A stretch of 64,000 nt of DNA from Jejuia sp047345485 (GTDB lineage Bacteria > Bacteroidota > Bacteroidia > Flavobacteriales > Flavobacteriaceae): positions 62,001 through 126,000 of the forward strand of contig NZ_JBLFEN010000004.1 in assembly GCF_047345485.1 (NCBI RefSeq), given 5' to 3'. A program made the position numbers and the translations under genes. The notes below the pieces were generated by a model that was given only the letters and a program-made list of their open reading frames with translations, was not told where the DNA came from and searched no databases. Shown piece by piece: positions 51,825 through 61,318 of the stretch. Each line of letters starts with the position of its first letter. Within the stretch, counting starts at the first letter, position 1.

Positions 51825-52819
51825 TGGCAGCTTTTTCAGTAATTATATGTACGTATATGCGGCCTAAAAGCTTGTTAAGGGTATTACAATCTGTAAAAAC
51901 TCAAACGCACTATCCTGATGAAATTATAATAGTAGATGGCTCAAAAAATAATGAGACTGAAGAAGCACTTTTTAAGTATGAATTTAGAAACCTTAAATAT
52001 TTTAGAGTTAAAGCGCTTAATAGAGGCTTAACAAAACAACGTAATTATGGTATAGAAAAAGCAAGAGCTACATCTAATATTATGTGTTTTTTAGATGATG
52101 ACGTAATTCTAGAAAGTGATTATTTCGAGCAATTAATAAAAACTTATGAAATGTACCCAAACGCTATGGCGGTAGGTGGTTATATTACAAATGAAGTTGC
52201 TTGGGAGAATTCTGATAAGCGTGATAGTAATCAAAAATTTTATTATGATGGATGGATGCGTAATGAACCTTTTAGATATAAAATAAGACAGAAATTTGGG
52301 TTAGCACCAGATACTAATCCTGGGTATTTACCAACATTCAGCCATGGGCGATCAGTAAGTTTTTTACCACCTTCGGGTAAAATATACGAGGTTGAACAAA
52401 TTATGGGTGGCGTATCTAGTTATAAAAAACATGTTTTTAATACTTTAAAGTTCTCTACTTATTTTGAAGGTTATGGCCTGTATGAAGATGCTGATTTTTC
52501 CTTAAGAATTGCTAAAATTGGTAAGTTATATATAAACACAAATGCCCGTTTATCTCACCATCATGATGGCTCTGGTAGACCAAACCAATACCATTATGGT
52601 AAAATGGTGGTACGTAATGGGTGGTATATATGGCGCGTAAAATATAGTAACCCAAATGTAAAGGCTAGAATAAAATTTTATGCAACATCGTTTTTGCTCA
52701 CACTTATTAGAGGTAGTAATGTGTTAACTTCAAAAGAAAAGAAAAAAGCCTTTACAGAGACTTTAGGTAGAATTACTGGATGGTTTTCGCTTATATTTAA
52801 CAAACCTAAATTACAGTAA
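51824..52819 (+). CDS. Glycosyltransferase family 2 protein
   Basis: This 331-residue GT-A enzyme has FSVIICTYMRPKSLLRVLQS, IIIVDGSKNNE and NIMCFLDDDVILESDYFEQL (DxD). Later FEGYGLYEDADFSLR and LSHHHDGSGRP match the acceptor and C-terminal loop of GT2 enzymes. It overlaps both neighbours by one base, as several genes in this part do. Confidence 0.9.
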   Translation: MAAFSVIICTYMRPKSLLRVLQSVKTQTHYPDEIIIVDGSKNNETEEALFKYEFRNLKYFRVKALNRGLTKQRNYGIEKARATSNIMCFLDDDVILESDYFEQLIKTYEMYPNAMAVGGYITNEVAWENSDKRDSNQKFYYDGWMRNEPFRYKIRQKFGLAPDTNPGYLPTFSHGRSVSFLPPSGKIYEVEQIMGGVSSYKKHVFNTLKFSTYFEGYGLYEDADFSLRIAKIGKLYINTNARLSHHHDGSGRPNQYHYGKMVVRNGWYIWRVKYSNPNVKARIKFYATSFLLTLIRGSNVLTSKEKKKAFTETLGRITGWFSLIFNKPKLQ

Positions 52820-53937
52820 TGCGTTTTTTAATCATCACTCATGTTTTACATAAACCTAAAAACAACTTATGGTTTGCCTACGCGCCATATGTACGCGAGA
52901 TGAACTTATGGTTAAAATACGTTGATGAGGTTGAGATTGTTGCGCCAATGATTAAAAATACCCCAACTGTAATAGAAACTGCTTATCATCACTCTAAAAT
53001 AACCTTTACTAAAATACCATCAATTGCTTTTGTTACACTAGGTAAAAGTATACTATCAGTAGTATCAATTCCTTTTATTCTTTTAAAACTTATACAAGCT
53101 TGTAATAGGGCAGACCATATACATTTGCGCTGCCCAGGAAACATTGGTTTATTGGGGTGTTTTGTGCAAATATGCTTTCCAAAGAAATTAAAAACGGCTA
53201 AATATGCTGGCAATTGGGATCCTAAATCCAAACAGCCTTTAAGTTATAAGGTTCAAAAAAATATATTGTCTAATACGTTTTTAACTAAACGTTTAACCGC
53301 TATTGTTTATGGTGAATGGAAAGATCAATCTAAAAATATAAAACCGTTTTTTACTGCTACTTTTAAAAAGGAGGATAGAATAAAACCAAAAGCTAGGGAT
53401 TACTCAAATACATTAAAATTTGTTTTTATAGGCAGTTTAGTGGAAGGAAAGCAACCTTTGTTTGCTATAAAAATTATTGAAAGGCTACATAAAGAAAATT
53501 ATAATGTATCATTAGATGTTTATGGTGATGGTATTTTGATGCAAGAGTTAAAGTTATATGCAGAAAATAATGCTTTAGAAACTATTGTAAAATTTCATGG
53601 AAATCAAGATAAAGAAACTATTAAGCAATGTTTAATAACTTCTCATTTTAGTATTTTAGCATCTAAATCTGAGGGCTGGCCTAAAGCTATAGCCGAGGCT
53701 ATGTTTTTTGGAGTAATTCCTATTGCAACGCCAATATCATGTGTACCTAACATGCTAGATTATGGTAAACGCGGTATTTTGATTGTAAATGAATTAGATG
53801 AAGCCGTGGCAAAAATTAAAAGCTATTTACAGCAACCAAGTGCTTTAAATGATATGTCAAATTTAGCTTTAAAATGGTCTCAACACTTTACAATTGAAAA
53901 ATTTGATAAAGAGATTAAAAAACTAATTAAACCGTAA
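52819..53937 (+). CDS. Glycosyltransferase family 4 protein
   Basis: This 372-residue GT-B enzyme shows LKFVFIGSLVEGKQPLFAIK at the start of the donor domain, then LDVYGDGILMQELKLYAE and SEGWPKAIAEAMFFGVIPIA with the E-x7-E pair. It has a moderately hydrophobic patch (TLGKSILSVVSIPFILLKLI, about 73-92) that may touch the membrane. Its ATG shares one base with the preceding stop (TAATG) and the next gene starts on the following base. Confidence 0.9.
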   Translation: MRFLIITHVLHKPKNNLWFAYAPYVREMNLWLKYVDEVEIVAPMIKNTPTVIETAYHHSKITFTKIPSIAFVTLGKSILSVVSIPFILLKLIQACNRADHIHLRCPGNIGLLGCFVQICFPKKLKTAKYAGNWDPKSKQPLSYKVQKNILSNTFLTKRLTAIVYGEWKDQSKNIKPFFTATFKKEDRIKPKARDYSNTLKFVFIGSLVEGKQPLFAIKIIERLHKENYNVSLDVYGDGILMQELKLYAENNALETIVKFHGNQDKETIKQCLITSHFSILASKSEGWPKAIAEAMFFGVIPIATPISCVPNMLDYGKRGILIVNELDEAVAKIKSYLQQPSALNDMSNLALKWSQHFTIEKFDKEIKKLIKP

Positions 53938-55008
53938 ATGCGCGTATTACAACTTATTGATACTTTAGAAGCTGGTGGCGCAGAGCGTGTTGCGGTAAAT
54001 TTAGCTAATACGCTTTCTACAAAGATAACAGCGTCGTTTTTATGTGCTACTCGAAAAGAAGGTGCTTTAAAATCTACAGTAAAGGAAGAGGTTAAGTACC
54101 TGTTTTTAAATAGAATATCTACTATTGATGTTAAGGCTATACGATTGTTGAATACGTATGTGAAGCATAATAAAATATCTCTTATACATGCACATGCTAC
54201 ATCATTTTTTATAGCCACAATAATAAAGTGCTTAAACCCTAAAATAAAACTTATATGGCATGACCATTATGGTGAAAGTGAGTTTTTAAGTAAACGCCCA
54301 AAAGCTATTTTAAAAATTTGCTCTAAGTTTTTTAACCACATTTTTAGTGTAAATAATCAGTTGGTAAACTGGGCTAGACTACATTTACATGCATCTTCTG
54401 TTAGTTATTTATCAAATTACGCAGAGTTAGATACCATTAGTTTACAAACACAACTTAAAGGAGTAGTAAATAAACGTGTGGTGTGTTTAGCTAATTTAAG
54501 ACCTCAAAAAGATCATGTAACGCTTATTAAGGCTTTTAAAAAAGTAAGTAAAACATATCCAGATTGGAGTTTACATTTGGTTGGTCAAAATTTTAAAGAT
54601 GAATACTCAAAATCTATAATATCTCTTATTGAAAAGTATCAACTTAGTAATACTGTATTTATTTATGGGAGTTGTTTAGATATTTCAGCTATTTTAAACG
54701 CATGTAATATTGGAGTGTTATCTTCAAAATCTGAAGGGTTACCTTTAGCCTTAATTGAGTACGCACTCGCTGGCCTTCCTGTAGTAGCTACAAATGTGGG
54801 CGATTGTAACTTAGTGATTTCAAATCGAAAATATGGGCAATTAATACCTTCAGAAGCTATTTTAGAATTACAAAATGCTATTGAGTTTTACATAAAGTAT
54901 CCAGAAAAGGCTAAATTAACAGCTAAATCTCTGCATCAGAAAGTGAAGGAAGATTTTTCAAAAGAAACTACAATTCATAAATTAATGAGCATTTATAAAA
55001 CTATTTAA
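53938..55008 (+). CDS. Glycosyltransferase family 4 protein
   Basis: This 356-residue GT-B enzyme starts MRVLQLIDTLEAGGAERVAV, a very typical GT4 N-terminus, and has CLANLRPQKDHVTLIKAF, LHLVGQNFKDEYS and SSKSEGLPLALIEYALAGLP at the donor site. It lies directly before the polymerase-type gene. Retaining transfer of a hexose is likely. Confidence 0.93.
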   Translation: MRVLQLIDTLEAGGAERVAVNLANTLSTKITASFLCATRKEGALKSTVKEEVKYLFLNRISTIDVKAIRLLNTYVKHNKISLIHAHATSFFIATIIKCLNPKIKLIWHDHYGESEFLSKRPKAILKICSKFFNHIFSVNNQLVNWARLHLHASSVSYLSNYAELDTISLQTQLKGVVNKRVVCLANLRPQKDHVTLIKAFKKVSKTYPDWSLHLVGQNFKDEYSKSIISLIEKYQLSNTVFIYGSCLDISAILNACNIGVLSSKSEGLPLALIEYALAGLPVVATNVGDCNLVISNRKYGQLIPSEAILELQNAIEFYIKYPEKAKLTAKSLHQKVKEDFSKETTIHKLMSIYKTI

Positions 55009-55014
55009 GTATTA

Positions 55015-56346
55015 ATGAATAAAACAGCATACATTAATAAAAAAATAGAATTATTGTTTAGGCCAATTTACGTTAAATTAGCTTTAGCGCTAATGGTAAT
55101 CTCTTACTTTTATAATTTACCTGCTTTAACATACAGTGCTATTGGTCAAAATGAATTACGATTATACGATTTAGCAGGTTTAGTTGTACTATTTATAGTG
55201 TTTAATAACCAGCAGTTATTTAGAACTTTTATAAAATCAAAAACCTATTTTAAGTATTTACATGCGTTTATACTTTGGGCAGGATTTAGCCTTATATTTA
55301 ATTTAGTATTTAGCCTTTACAAAGCAAGACCCTTATGGTTTGTTCAAACCTGTTTGTATTATTACCATTTTTTAGTTTTCTTTTATACTGCCATACTTAT
55401 GGCTATGTATTTACGTAAGCGCTCTAATTACAAATATGCAGCTAGCTTAATACTAATATTGGCTGTAGCTGAGGCTTTATTGGTATTTGCGCAACATGCA
55501 GGACTAGTACCTTTTTTATGGAATTATATTTATAAGATTTCTTACGGAGGTTTTTTATCTGGCGCGTTAGGGCCCAATAAAATTAATTTAGGAATGAACA
55601 TGTTGTTTTCATTTGTTTTTGCAACGGGGTTACTATTACAACCACAGTTAAAAGTAAATAAAATACTCATACTTGCTGCTTTTTTTACATCGCTAGCTAC
55701 CATAGGTGTATCTGGTTCTAGAACTACATATTTAGCGCTAATAGTTTTTATATGTTACTTATTTGTATCAAAAACAAAAAAGTTTTTTGGCTTATCTATA
55801 ATACTTTCTATCGGAGTAATTGTTGCATTTTTTTTAAATCTAGAATTAATAGAAACCATTACAACTACTATTGAAAATAGAGTGATAAATAAAGTAAGTG
55901 ATCCGCGTTTGCTTACCGGAGAGAATTTAAATGTCACAGAATTATACGAAGATTTAGGATCTGGTAGAAAGGAATTATCAATACGGTATTTGTATTATCT
56001 ATTAGAAAATCCACTAATTATCCCATTAGGAATAGGTTTAAATAATAGGCTTCTTATTCAATCTTCAGCTCATAATATTTACTTAAGTTTGATAAACGAA
56101 GTGGGGTTAGTTGGCTTATTTTTATATTTAAAATGGATAACTAATTATTTATATTTAAAATTTGGTAAACTTGTATCACTAAAATCGGCCTTAAATGGAT
56201 TGATATTAGCAATGTTAGTTACACTGTTTTTTGGAGAACATTTATATATATACCGCTCATTATTTACTATTTTAGGATACTTTTTATTAATTGTGATAAT
56301 GCTTATCGCACCACGTTATTATTTTAAGAATGTACAAAAAAAGTAA
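55015..56346 (+). CDS. O-antigen ligase/polymerase family protein (Wzy/WaaL-like)
   Basis: This 443-residue membrane protein has about eleven hydrophobic segments and a large periplasmic loop (about 275-345) followed by SAHNIYLSLINEVGLVGLFL, the H-N motif typical of Wzy_C/WaaL enzymes. A second mark is the serine-arginine SGSRTTYLALIVF. Such proteins either polymerise repeat units or ligate the finished chain to lipid A core or another acceptor. Because the locus carries an ABC exporter rather than a visible Wzx flippase, a ligase role is as likely as polymerase. It overlaps the next gene by 17 bases. Confidence 0.85.
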   Translation: MNKTAYINKKIELLFRPIYVKLALALMVISYFYNLPALTYSAIGQNELRLYDLAGLVVLFIVFNNQQLFRTFIKSKTYFKYLHAFILWAGFSLIFNLVFSLYKARPLWFVQTCLYYYHFLVFFYTAILMAMYLRKRSNYKYAASLILILAVAEALLVFAQHAGLVPFLWNYIYKISYGGFLSGALGPNKINLGMNMLFSFVFATGLLLQPQLKVNKILILAAFFTSLATIGVSGSRTTYLALIVFICYLFVSKTKKFFGLSIILSIGVIVAFFLNLELIETITTTIENRVINKVSDPRLLTGENLNVTELYEDLGSGRKELSIRYLYYLLENPLIIPLGIGLNNRLLIQSSAHNIYLSLINEVGLVGLFLYLKWITNYLYLKFGKLVSLKSALNGLILAMLVTLFFGEHLYIYRSLFTILGYFLLIVIMLIAPRYYFKNVQKK

Positions 56347-57268
56347 AATAGCTATAGTTATACCTTACTATAATGCTAAAAAACACATACAGCAGGTTGT
56401 AAATAAATTACCAAGTATTGTTGATGTAATTTATATAATAGACGATTGCGGTACTGAGCCTTTACCTACTAGTTTGAGTAGTATAGAAAAGATAACTACT
56501 TTAAAAAATAAAACTAATTTAGGCGTAGGAGGCGCAACTAAAAAAGGATTTAAAAAGGCTATAATTGATGAAGTAGATATTGTGATTAAGTTAGATGCTG
56601 ATGACCAAATGGATACTAATTATATTGAAGATTTAGTTGAGGTTTTGGTAACTAATAAAGCAGAATATGCTAAAGGAAATAGATTTAGAGATTTTAAAGC
56701 ACTTAACAAAATGCCTTTTAGTAGAAAGCTAGGTAATTTAATGCTGTCTTTTCTAGTTAAGGTAGCTACAGGTTATTGGAATAACTTCGACCCAACAAAT
56801 GGTTTTTTTGCAATACAAACCAATACTTTAAAAAAATTAGATTTTAATAAAATATCTAATCGTTATTATTTTGAAACCTCTTTAATTGCTGAGCTTTATT
56901 TTCAAGAAGCACGAATTTACGATGTTTCAATGCCAGCAATTTATGGTGAAGAAATATCAAATATGAGCGTTTGGAAAATGCCTTTTGTGTTTTTACCGCG
57001 CTTATTTAAAACCTTTATAAAGCGTATTATAAAATCTTATTTTGTTTACGATTTCAATATGTCTTCTGTATACATTTTACTAGGGCTACCATTATTTTTA
57101 TTTGGGCTCATTTATGGTATATATAATTGGTGGTTTTACAGCTCTCAAGAAATTTTTGCACCAACAGGAACAATCATGTTAGTTACACTAACTATCATTT
57201 TGGGGTTTCAACTACTACTACAAGCAATACACTATGATATTGTTAAAGCACCAAAATCTCTAAGATGA
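56330..57268 (+). CDS. Family 2 glycosyltransferase with C-terminal membrane helices (DPM1-like)
   Basis: This 312-residue enzyme has a GT-A domain (IAIVIPYYNAKKHIQQVVNK, VIYIIDDCGTE, IVIKLDADDQMD) and two C-terminal membrane segments (about 245-265 and 280-300). The layout fits transfer of a sugar to polyprenyl phosphate. The partner could be the GT-C-like protein encoded next, with which it overlaps by four bases. The start lies 17 bases inside the wzy-like gene. Confidence 0.87.
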   Translation: MYKKSKIAIVIPYYNAKKHIQQVVNKLPSIVDVIYIIDDCGTEPLPTSLSSIEKITTLKNKTNLGVGGATKKGFKKAIIDEVDIVIKLDADDQMDTNYIEDLVEVLVTNKAEYAKGNRFRDFKALNKMPFSRKLGNLMLSFLVKVATGYWNNFDPTNGFFAIQTNTLKKLDFNKISNRYYFETSLIAELYFQEARIYDVSMPAIYGEEISNMSVWKMPFVFLPRLFKTFIKRIIKSYFVYDFNMSSVYILLGLPLFLFGLIYGIYNWWFYSSQEIFAPTGTIMLVTLTIILGFQLLLQAIHYDIVKAPKSLR

Positions 57269-58854
57269 AAAGGTTAAGCAAAGCTAAATATACGTTAGTA
57301 ATTTTGCTTAACGTTATAATTGCTATCGGGTATTATGTAGATAACTTAAATGCAAATTACAGCGAGTTATCCTCTGATATTCAAAATATAATACCTGTAG
57401 CTCAAAAATTTGATAACCCAAATCTATTTCAAGAGGATTTGTTTTTAAATGATATTAATAATGTAAAATATTATACCCCATTTTATGTGCAAACATTGCG
57501 TTTTATTGCAAAATTTACAAATTACAATTATGTAAGAGCCATTAATGTAATGGGGTTAATATGTCATTTGCTATTTGGGATACTTTGGTTTTTTCTGTTA
57601 TTTAAATTTGTAGATAATTATTGGGTATGTTTATTAGTTTCAATAATTATGAGGGGTATTGTATGGTTACCAGGTCTTGAAATATGGGGTATTTCAGATT
57701 TATGGACTATGATGCCTAGAACAGTATATATTACTTTACTGCCAATTCCGTTTCTACTACTGTCCTACACATTTAAAAAACTTCTTTTAGCAAGTTTTTT
57801 TATTGGTTTTATATTCAACTTTCATCCTATTTCTGGTTTGGGAGGTATTTTGAGTTTTTTAGCTTTAATAACAATGCTCGTTTATAATTTCTCAAGTATT
57901 AGAGAACGCTTTTCTTTATTTAAAATTTTGATATTAGTTTTTGCAATTGTTATAGGTATGCTTCCATTTATTGTTACATATTTTAGCAAAACATCTTCTA
58001 GTGTAACTTATGACATTGCAGCGTTTAATTATGCATTTAATACTAGAATTCCAGCATATTTTACAAATGCTATATTATTTTTAAAACAGTGGTTAAGTTT
58101 TAAAACCTTGTTTTTTATTATACCAATAATAGCCTATTTTTTATTGACTTTAAGAGAAAAATATCATCACAAAAAAGCAAAATTGTTGTTAGGTATAACA
58201 ATAATTTTAATACTAATTCCAACATTTAGCATACCAATTGAGCATAGTTTAAATAATGCTTTAGGCATGAATTTAAGGATGTCTTTTCAATTAGTAAGAA
58301 TGCAAAAAGTAGCGATAGTTCCAGGTTTTTTTGCACTAGCTTTTTTATTAGATTATGTGTTTTTAAAATTAAAAAAACCTAAAATTGTACCATATATTTT
58401 TTCTGTATACATGGTTGTATTAGTATTTAGTGAAACTAAAATATTTAAACAAGTACCGTTTTTTGGAGACGATATATCAACATCAATTTTACCTCATAAT
58501 TTGAGTGTTTTTACTAGTTTAAGAGATCATGAACTGTATATTGATAAAATGTCGAAATATATTAAATTAAACACACCAACAGACGCAGTTATCTGCGGCA
58601 GTTTTATTTTTAGAGGTGCTACTAAAAGATCAGTAATTTTTGATGGTAAAGGTGCTTCAATGCTAATAGAAGGTAATCCTAAGCAATTTATTGATTGGCA
58701 AAAACGGATTAAAAAAATTAATAGTTTTAAATCAATCAATGAAGTTGTAAGTTATTTAAAACGTTTTAATACGGATTATTTCGTGACTACAAGTAATGTG
58801 CAGCAATGTGAATTAATTCACAAAGAAGGCAAACTAAAATTATACAAACTTTAA
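57265..58854 (+). CDS. GT-C-like polytopic membrane protein
   Basis: This 529-residue protein has about ten to eleven membrane segments and a soluble C-terminal domain of about 110 residues. The first extracytoplasmic loop holds several acidic residues (SSDIQNIIPVAQKFDNPNLF) as in GT-C enzymes that use lipid-linked sugars. It overlaps by four bases the DPM1-like gene that would make such a donor. No catalytic motif is certain. Confidence 0.6.
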   Translation: MKRLSKAKYTLVILLNVIIAIGYYVDNLNANYSELSSDIQNIIPVAQKFDNPNLFQEDLFLNDINNVKYYTPFYVQTLRFIAKFTNYNYVRAINVMGLICHLLFGILWFFLLFKFVDNYWVCLLVSIIMRGIVWLPGLEIWGISDLWTMMPRTVYITLLPIPFLLLSYTFKKLLLASFFIGFIFNFHPISGLGGILSFLALITMLVYNFSSIRERFSLFKILILVFAIVIGMLPFIVTYFSKTSSSVTYDIAAFNYAFNTRIPAYFTNAILFLKQWLSFKTLFFIIPIIAYFLLTLREKYHHKKAKLLLGITIILILIPTFSIPIEHSLNNALGMNLRMSFQLVRMQKVAIVPGFFALAFLLDYVFLKLKKPKIVPYIFSVYMVVLVFSETKIFKQVPFFGDDISTSILPHNLSVFTSLRDHELYIDKMSKYIKLNTPTDAVICGSFIFRGATKRSVIFDGKGASMLIEGNPKQFIDWQKRIKKINSFKSINEVVSYLKRFNTDYFVTTSNVQQCELIHKEGKLKLYKL

Positions 58855-58860
58855 ATTAAT

Positions 58861-59871
58861 TTGAAAAATATCCTTTACATAGGAAACCAATTATCTCAAA
58901 ATAATAAAACTGCTACAACAATAGATACGCTAAGTGCTTTATTGCAAGGGGAAGGCTATAATGTTACCAAAACTTCAAATAAAAAAAATAAAGTACTTAG
59001 ATTATTAGATATGCTATTTCATATCATAAAGCGTAAAAAAAACACTGACGTTGTATTAATAGATACCTACAGTACAACAAACTTTTATTACGCTTATTTG
59101 TGCGGTATAATGTGTTTTTATTTAAAATTAAAATATATCCCTATTTTACATGGAGGCAACCTACCAAGCCGATTAAAAACTTCTCCAAAATTATCTAATC
59201 GCCTCTTTAACAATGCACATATTAATGTAGCACCTTCTCTATATTTAATGTCTGAATTTAAAACAGCAGGTTTTAATAATATCACTCATATTCCTAATGT
59301 TATAGAACTTAAGCAGTATCAATTTAAGAAAAGAGATATTGATACTATTCGTATGCTATGGGTAAGATCATTTTCTAGCATATATAATCCAGAATTAGCA
59401 GTTAGTATTTTAAAGTCATTTAAAACAAATAATATTCCAGCTAGTTTATGCATGGTAGGGCCAGATAATGATGGCAGTTTATTAACCACAAAGGCATATG
59501 CAAAAAAAATAGACGTTGAGGTAGAGTTTACTGGCAAGCTATCAAAAAAAGAATGGCATAAAAAAGCAGAAGACTTTAATGTTTTTATCAATACTACAAC
59601 TATCGATAATATGCCAGTTAGCGTTATTGAGGCCATGGCTTTAGGTTTGCCGGTAGTATCTAACAATGTTGGAGGGTTACCATATTTAATAGAACATAAT
59701 ATTGATGGTATTTTAGTAGCATCAAATACTAAAGAGGCTTTTAAATCAGCTATTTTAAAGCTAAAAAATGACGAACTATTTTTATCAGAAATAACAACAA
59801 ACGCAAGACGAAAAGTAAAGGATTTTGACTGGAGTATTGTAAAACATCAATGGTTTTCAGTTCTTTCTTAA
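58861..59871 (+). CDS. Glycosyltransferase family 4 protein
   Basis: This 336-residue GT-B enzyme has NILYIGNQLSQNNKTATTID at its start, RMLWVRSFSSIYNPELAVSI entering the donor domain, and NTTTIDNMPVSVIEAMALGL with GGLPYLIEHNIDGILV at the donor site. The likely start is a TTG six bases after the preceding stop. It is the last transferase before the initiating enzyme. Confidence 0.9.
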   Translation: MKNILYIGNQLSQNNKTATTIDTLSALLQGEGYNVTKTSNKKNKVLRLLDMLFHIIKRKKNTDVVLIDTYSTTNFYYAYLCGIMCFYLKLKYIPILHGGNLPSRLKTSPKLSNRLFNNAHINVAPSLYLMSEFKTAGFNNITHIPNVIELKQYQFKKRDIDTIRMLWVRSFSSIYNPELAVSILKSFKTNNIPASLCMVGPDNDGSLLTTKAYAKKIDVEVEFTGKLSKKEWHKKAEDFNVFINTTTIDNMPVSVIEAMALGLPVVSNNVGGLPYLIEHNIDGILVASNTKEAFKSAILKLKNDELFLSEITTNARRKVKDFDWSIVKHQWFSVLS

Positions 59872-59891
59872 TTTTATATAAAATAACTTGT

Positions 59892-59899
59892 TATATTTG
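59892..59899 (+). promoter_or_regulatory. -7 box of the initiating phosphotransferase gene
   Basis: TATATTTG matches TAnnTTTG and is identical to the box before wza. It lies 27 bases before the ATG at 59927, giving the initiating enzyme its own promoter at the end of the long operon. The -33 region is weak. Confidence 0.6.
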
Positions 59900-59926
59900 G
59901 GAACCTCCTAAAACGCCCTCTCATTA

Positions 59927-61318
59927 ATGGATAAAACAGGCATTCACTTTAATATTTCTGAACGTAAAATTTTACTAAGAATATGTGATGTAATTTTTGT
60001 TTTAGCACTACTGTATTTTGTTGGAATTATTTTTGAATTTGATTATTTTCAAATCACTAAAGAAAATTGGACATGGATACTTGTACTGGTAGTTTATATA
60101 TTTATTTTTGGTTCAATTTTTGAATTATACGATCTTCAAAATTCTAGTAAATTTGAAAAAGTTTGGGTAAATATTTTACTAACAACATCCACTACTGTTT
60201 TATTTTATTTATTAACTCCTTTTTTAACTCCAGTACTGCCTGAAAACCGATTGCAGATTTTGTATTTTTTCGTTTCAATTTTGTCGGCTTTACTGATATG
60301 GCGTTTTGCATACATAACTTTTGTGACCTCTCCTCGCTTTTATAAAAAGGTTTTATTAGTAGGTGAAACTTCAAATATACCCACAATCTTAAAAACATTT
60401 AATGATGCAGATCCCAATTATAAAATAGTAGGTTTTATTAATTGTGAAATTAATAAAGGCGAAAAAATTAAATTTAAGGGGCTTCCAGAATACCATCCAA
60501 AGCAAATTTATCAAGTTATAAAAGATAAAAATATTTCAGAAGTTGTAGTAGCTAGTTATAATTCTGAAAATATCACACCACAAATCTATACAGATCTTAT
60601 AACACTTCTCGAAGGCGGCTTACCTGTAAAAGAATACACACAGGTTTATGAAGAATTAACACAGCGTGTACCAGTACAATTTGTTGGTAAAGATTTTTAC
60701 AAATATTTCCCATTTAGCCGAAGCAATCAAAATAAGATGTACCTTTTCTTTCATCGCTTTTTTGATATTCTTATTTCCCTTGTTGGTGTTTTGTTTGGGG
60801 CATTAATTATACCATTTGTGTTTTTAGGAAATTTGTTAGCAAACAAAGGACCTTTATTTTATACCCAAGAGCGTATAGGTAGAAATGGTAATTTATTTAG
60901 TATTATTAAACTTAGAACAATGGTTGTTAATGCAGAAAAAGACGGTGCTGTTTGGGCTAAAAAAAATGATACAAGAATTACAACCTTTGGTAAGTTTATG
61001 CGAAATACACGTATTGACGAAATTCCACAATTTATAAACGTTATAAAAGGTGAAATGAGTTTGATTGGACCTCGTCCAGAACGCCCTCATTTTGTAAGAG
61101 AGTTGTCTCAAATATTACCTTTTTATGAAACACGACATATCGTTAAACCTGGGCTTACAGGTTGGGCACAAGTAAAAACTAGATATGGATCATCTGTAGA
61201 CGATAGCTTACTTAAATTACAGTATGATCTTTATTACATCAAACACAGAAATTTTGTTTTAGATGTAAATATTTTAGTAAAAACCTTAAGTACTATAATC
61301 TTTTTTAGAGGACAGTAG
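59927..61318 (+). CDS. Polyprenyl glycosylphosphotransferase (WbaP/WcaJ-type initiating enzyme)
   Basis: This 463-residue enzyme moves a sugar-1-phosphate from a nucleotide sugar to undecaprenyl phosphate, the first step of the glycan. It has four N-terminal membrane helices, a CoA-binding-like Rossmann domain (about 140-255), a fifth re-entrant helix (about 278-300) and the catalytic PNPT domain: YTQERIGRNGNLFSIIKLRT, NTRIDEIPQFINVIKGEMSL, IGPRPERPHFV and KPGLTGWAQV. The motif set is complete. Its end overlaps the convergent DUF4105 gene by 14 bases. Confidence 0.96.
   Translation: MDKTGIHFNISERKILLRICDVIFVLALLYFVGIIFEFDYFQITKENWTWILVLVVYIFIFGSIFELYDLQNSSKFEKVWVNILLTTSTTVLFYLLTPFLTPVLPENRLQILYFFVSILSALLIWRFAYITFVTSPRFYKKVLLVGETSNIPTILKTFNDADPNYKIVGFINCEINKGEKIKFKGLPEYHPKQIYQVIKDKNISEVVVASYNSENITPQIYTDLITLLEGGLPVKEYTQVYEELTQRVPVQFVGKDFYKYFPFSRSNQNKMYLFFHRFFDILISLVGVLFGALIIPFVFLGNLLANKGPLFYTQERIGRNGNLFSIIKLRTMVVNAEKDGAVWAKKNDTRITTFGKFMRNTRIDEIPQFINVIKGEMSLIGPRPERPHFVRELSQILPFYETRHIVKPGLTGWAQVKTRYGSSVDDSLLKLQYDLYYIKHRNFVLDVNILVKTLSTIIFFRGQ

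Larger units (their letters stand above)
23226..61318 (+). other. Surface polysaccharide biosynthesis and export locus
   Basis: About 34 genes for one cell-surface glycan run from wza to the initiating phosphotransferase. Export genes come first (wza, wzc, ABC permease, ABC ATPase), then a long block of glycosyltransferases with interspersed modification, sugar-nucleotide and polymerase-type genes. Most neighbouring genes overlap by 1-4 bases or are separated by fewer than 30, consistent with a very long operon. The one minus-strand gene (38596-39903) and the gap after it divide the locus into two transcription blocks. Base composition does not differ visibly from the flanks. Confidence 0.85.

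Noticed and set aside
23226..61318. Polysaccharide locus as a recently acquired mobile island
   Set aside because: No integrase, transposase, tRNA border, direct repeats or clear composition change was seen at either end, so transfer cannot be supported from this sequence.
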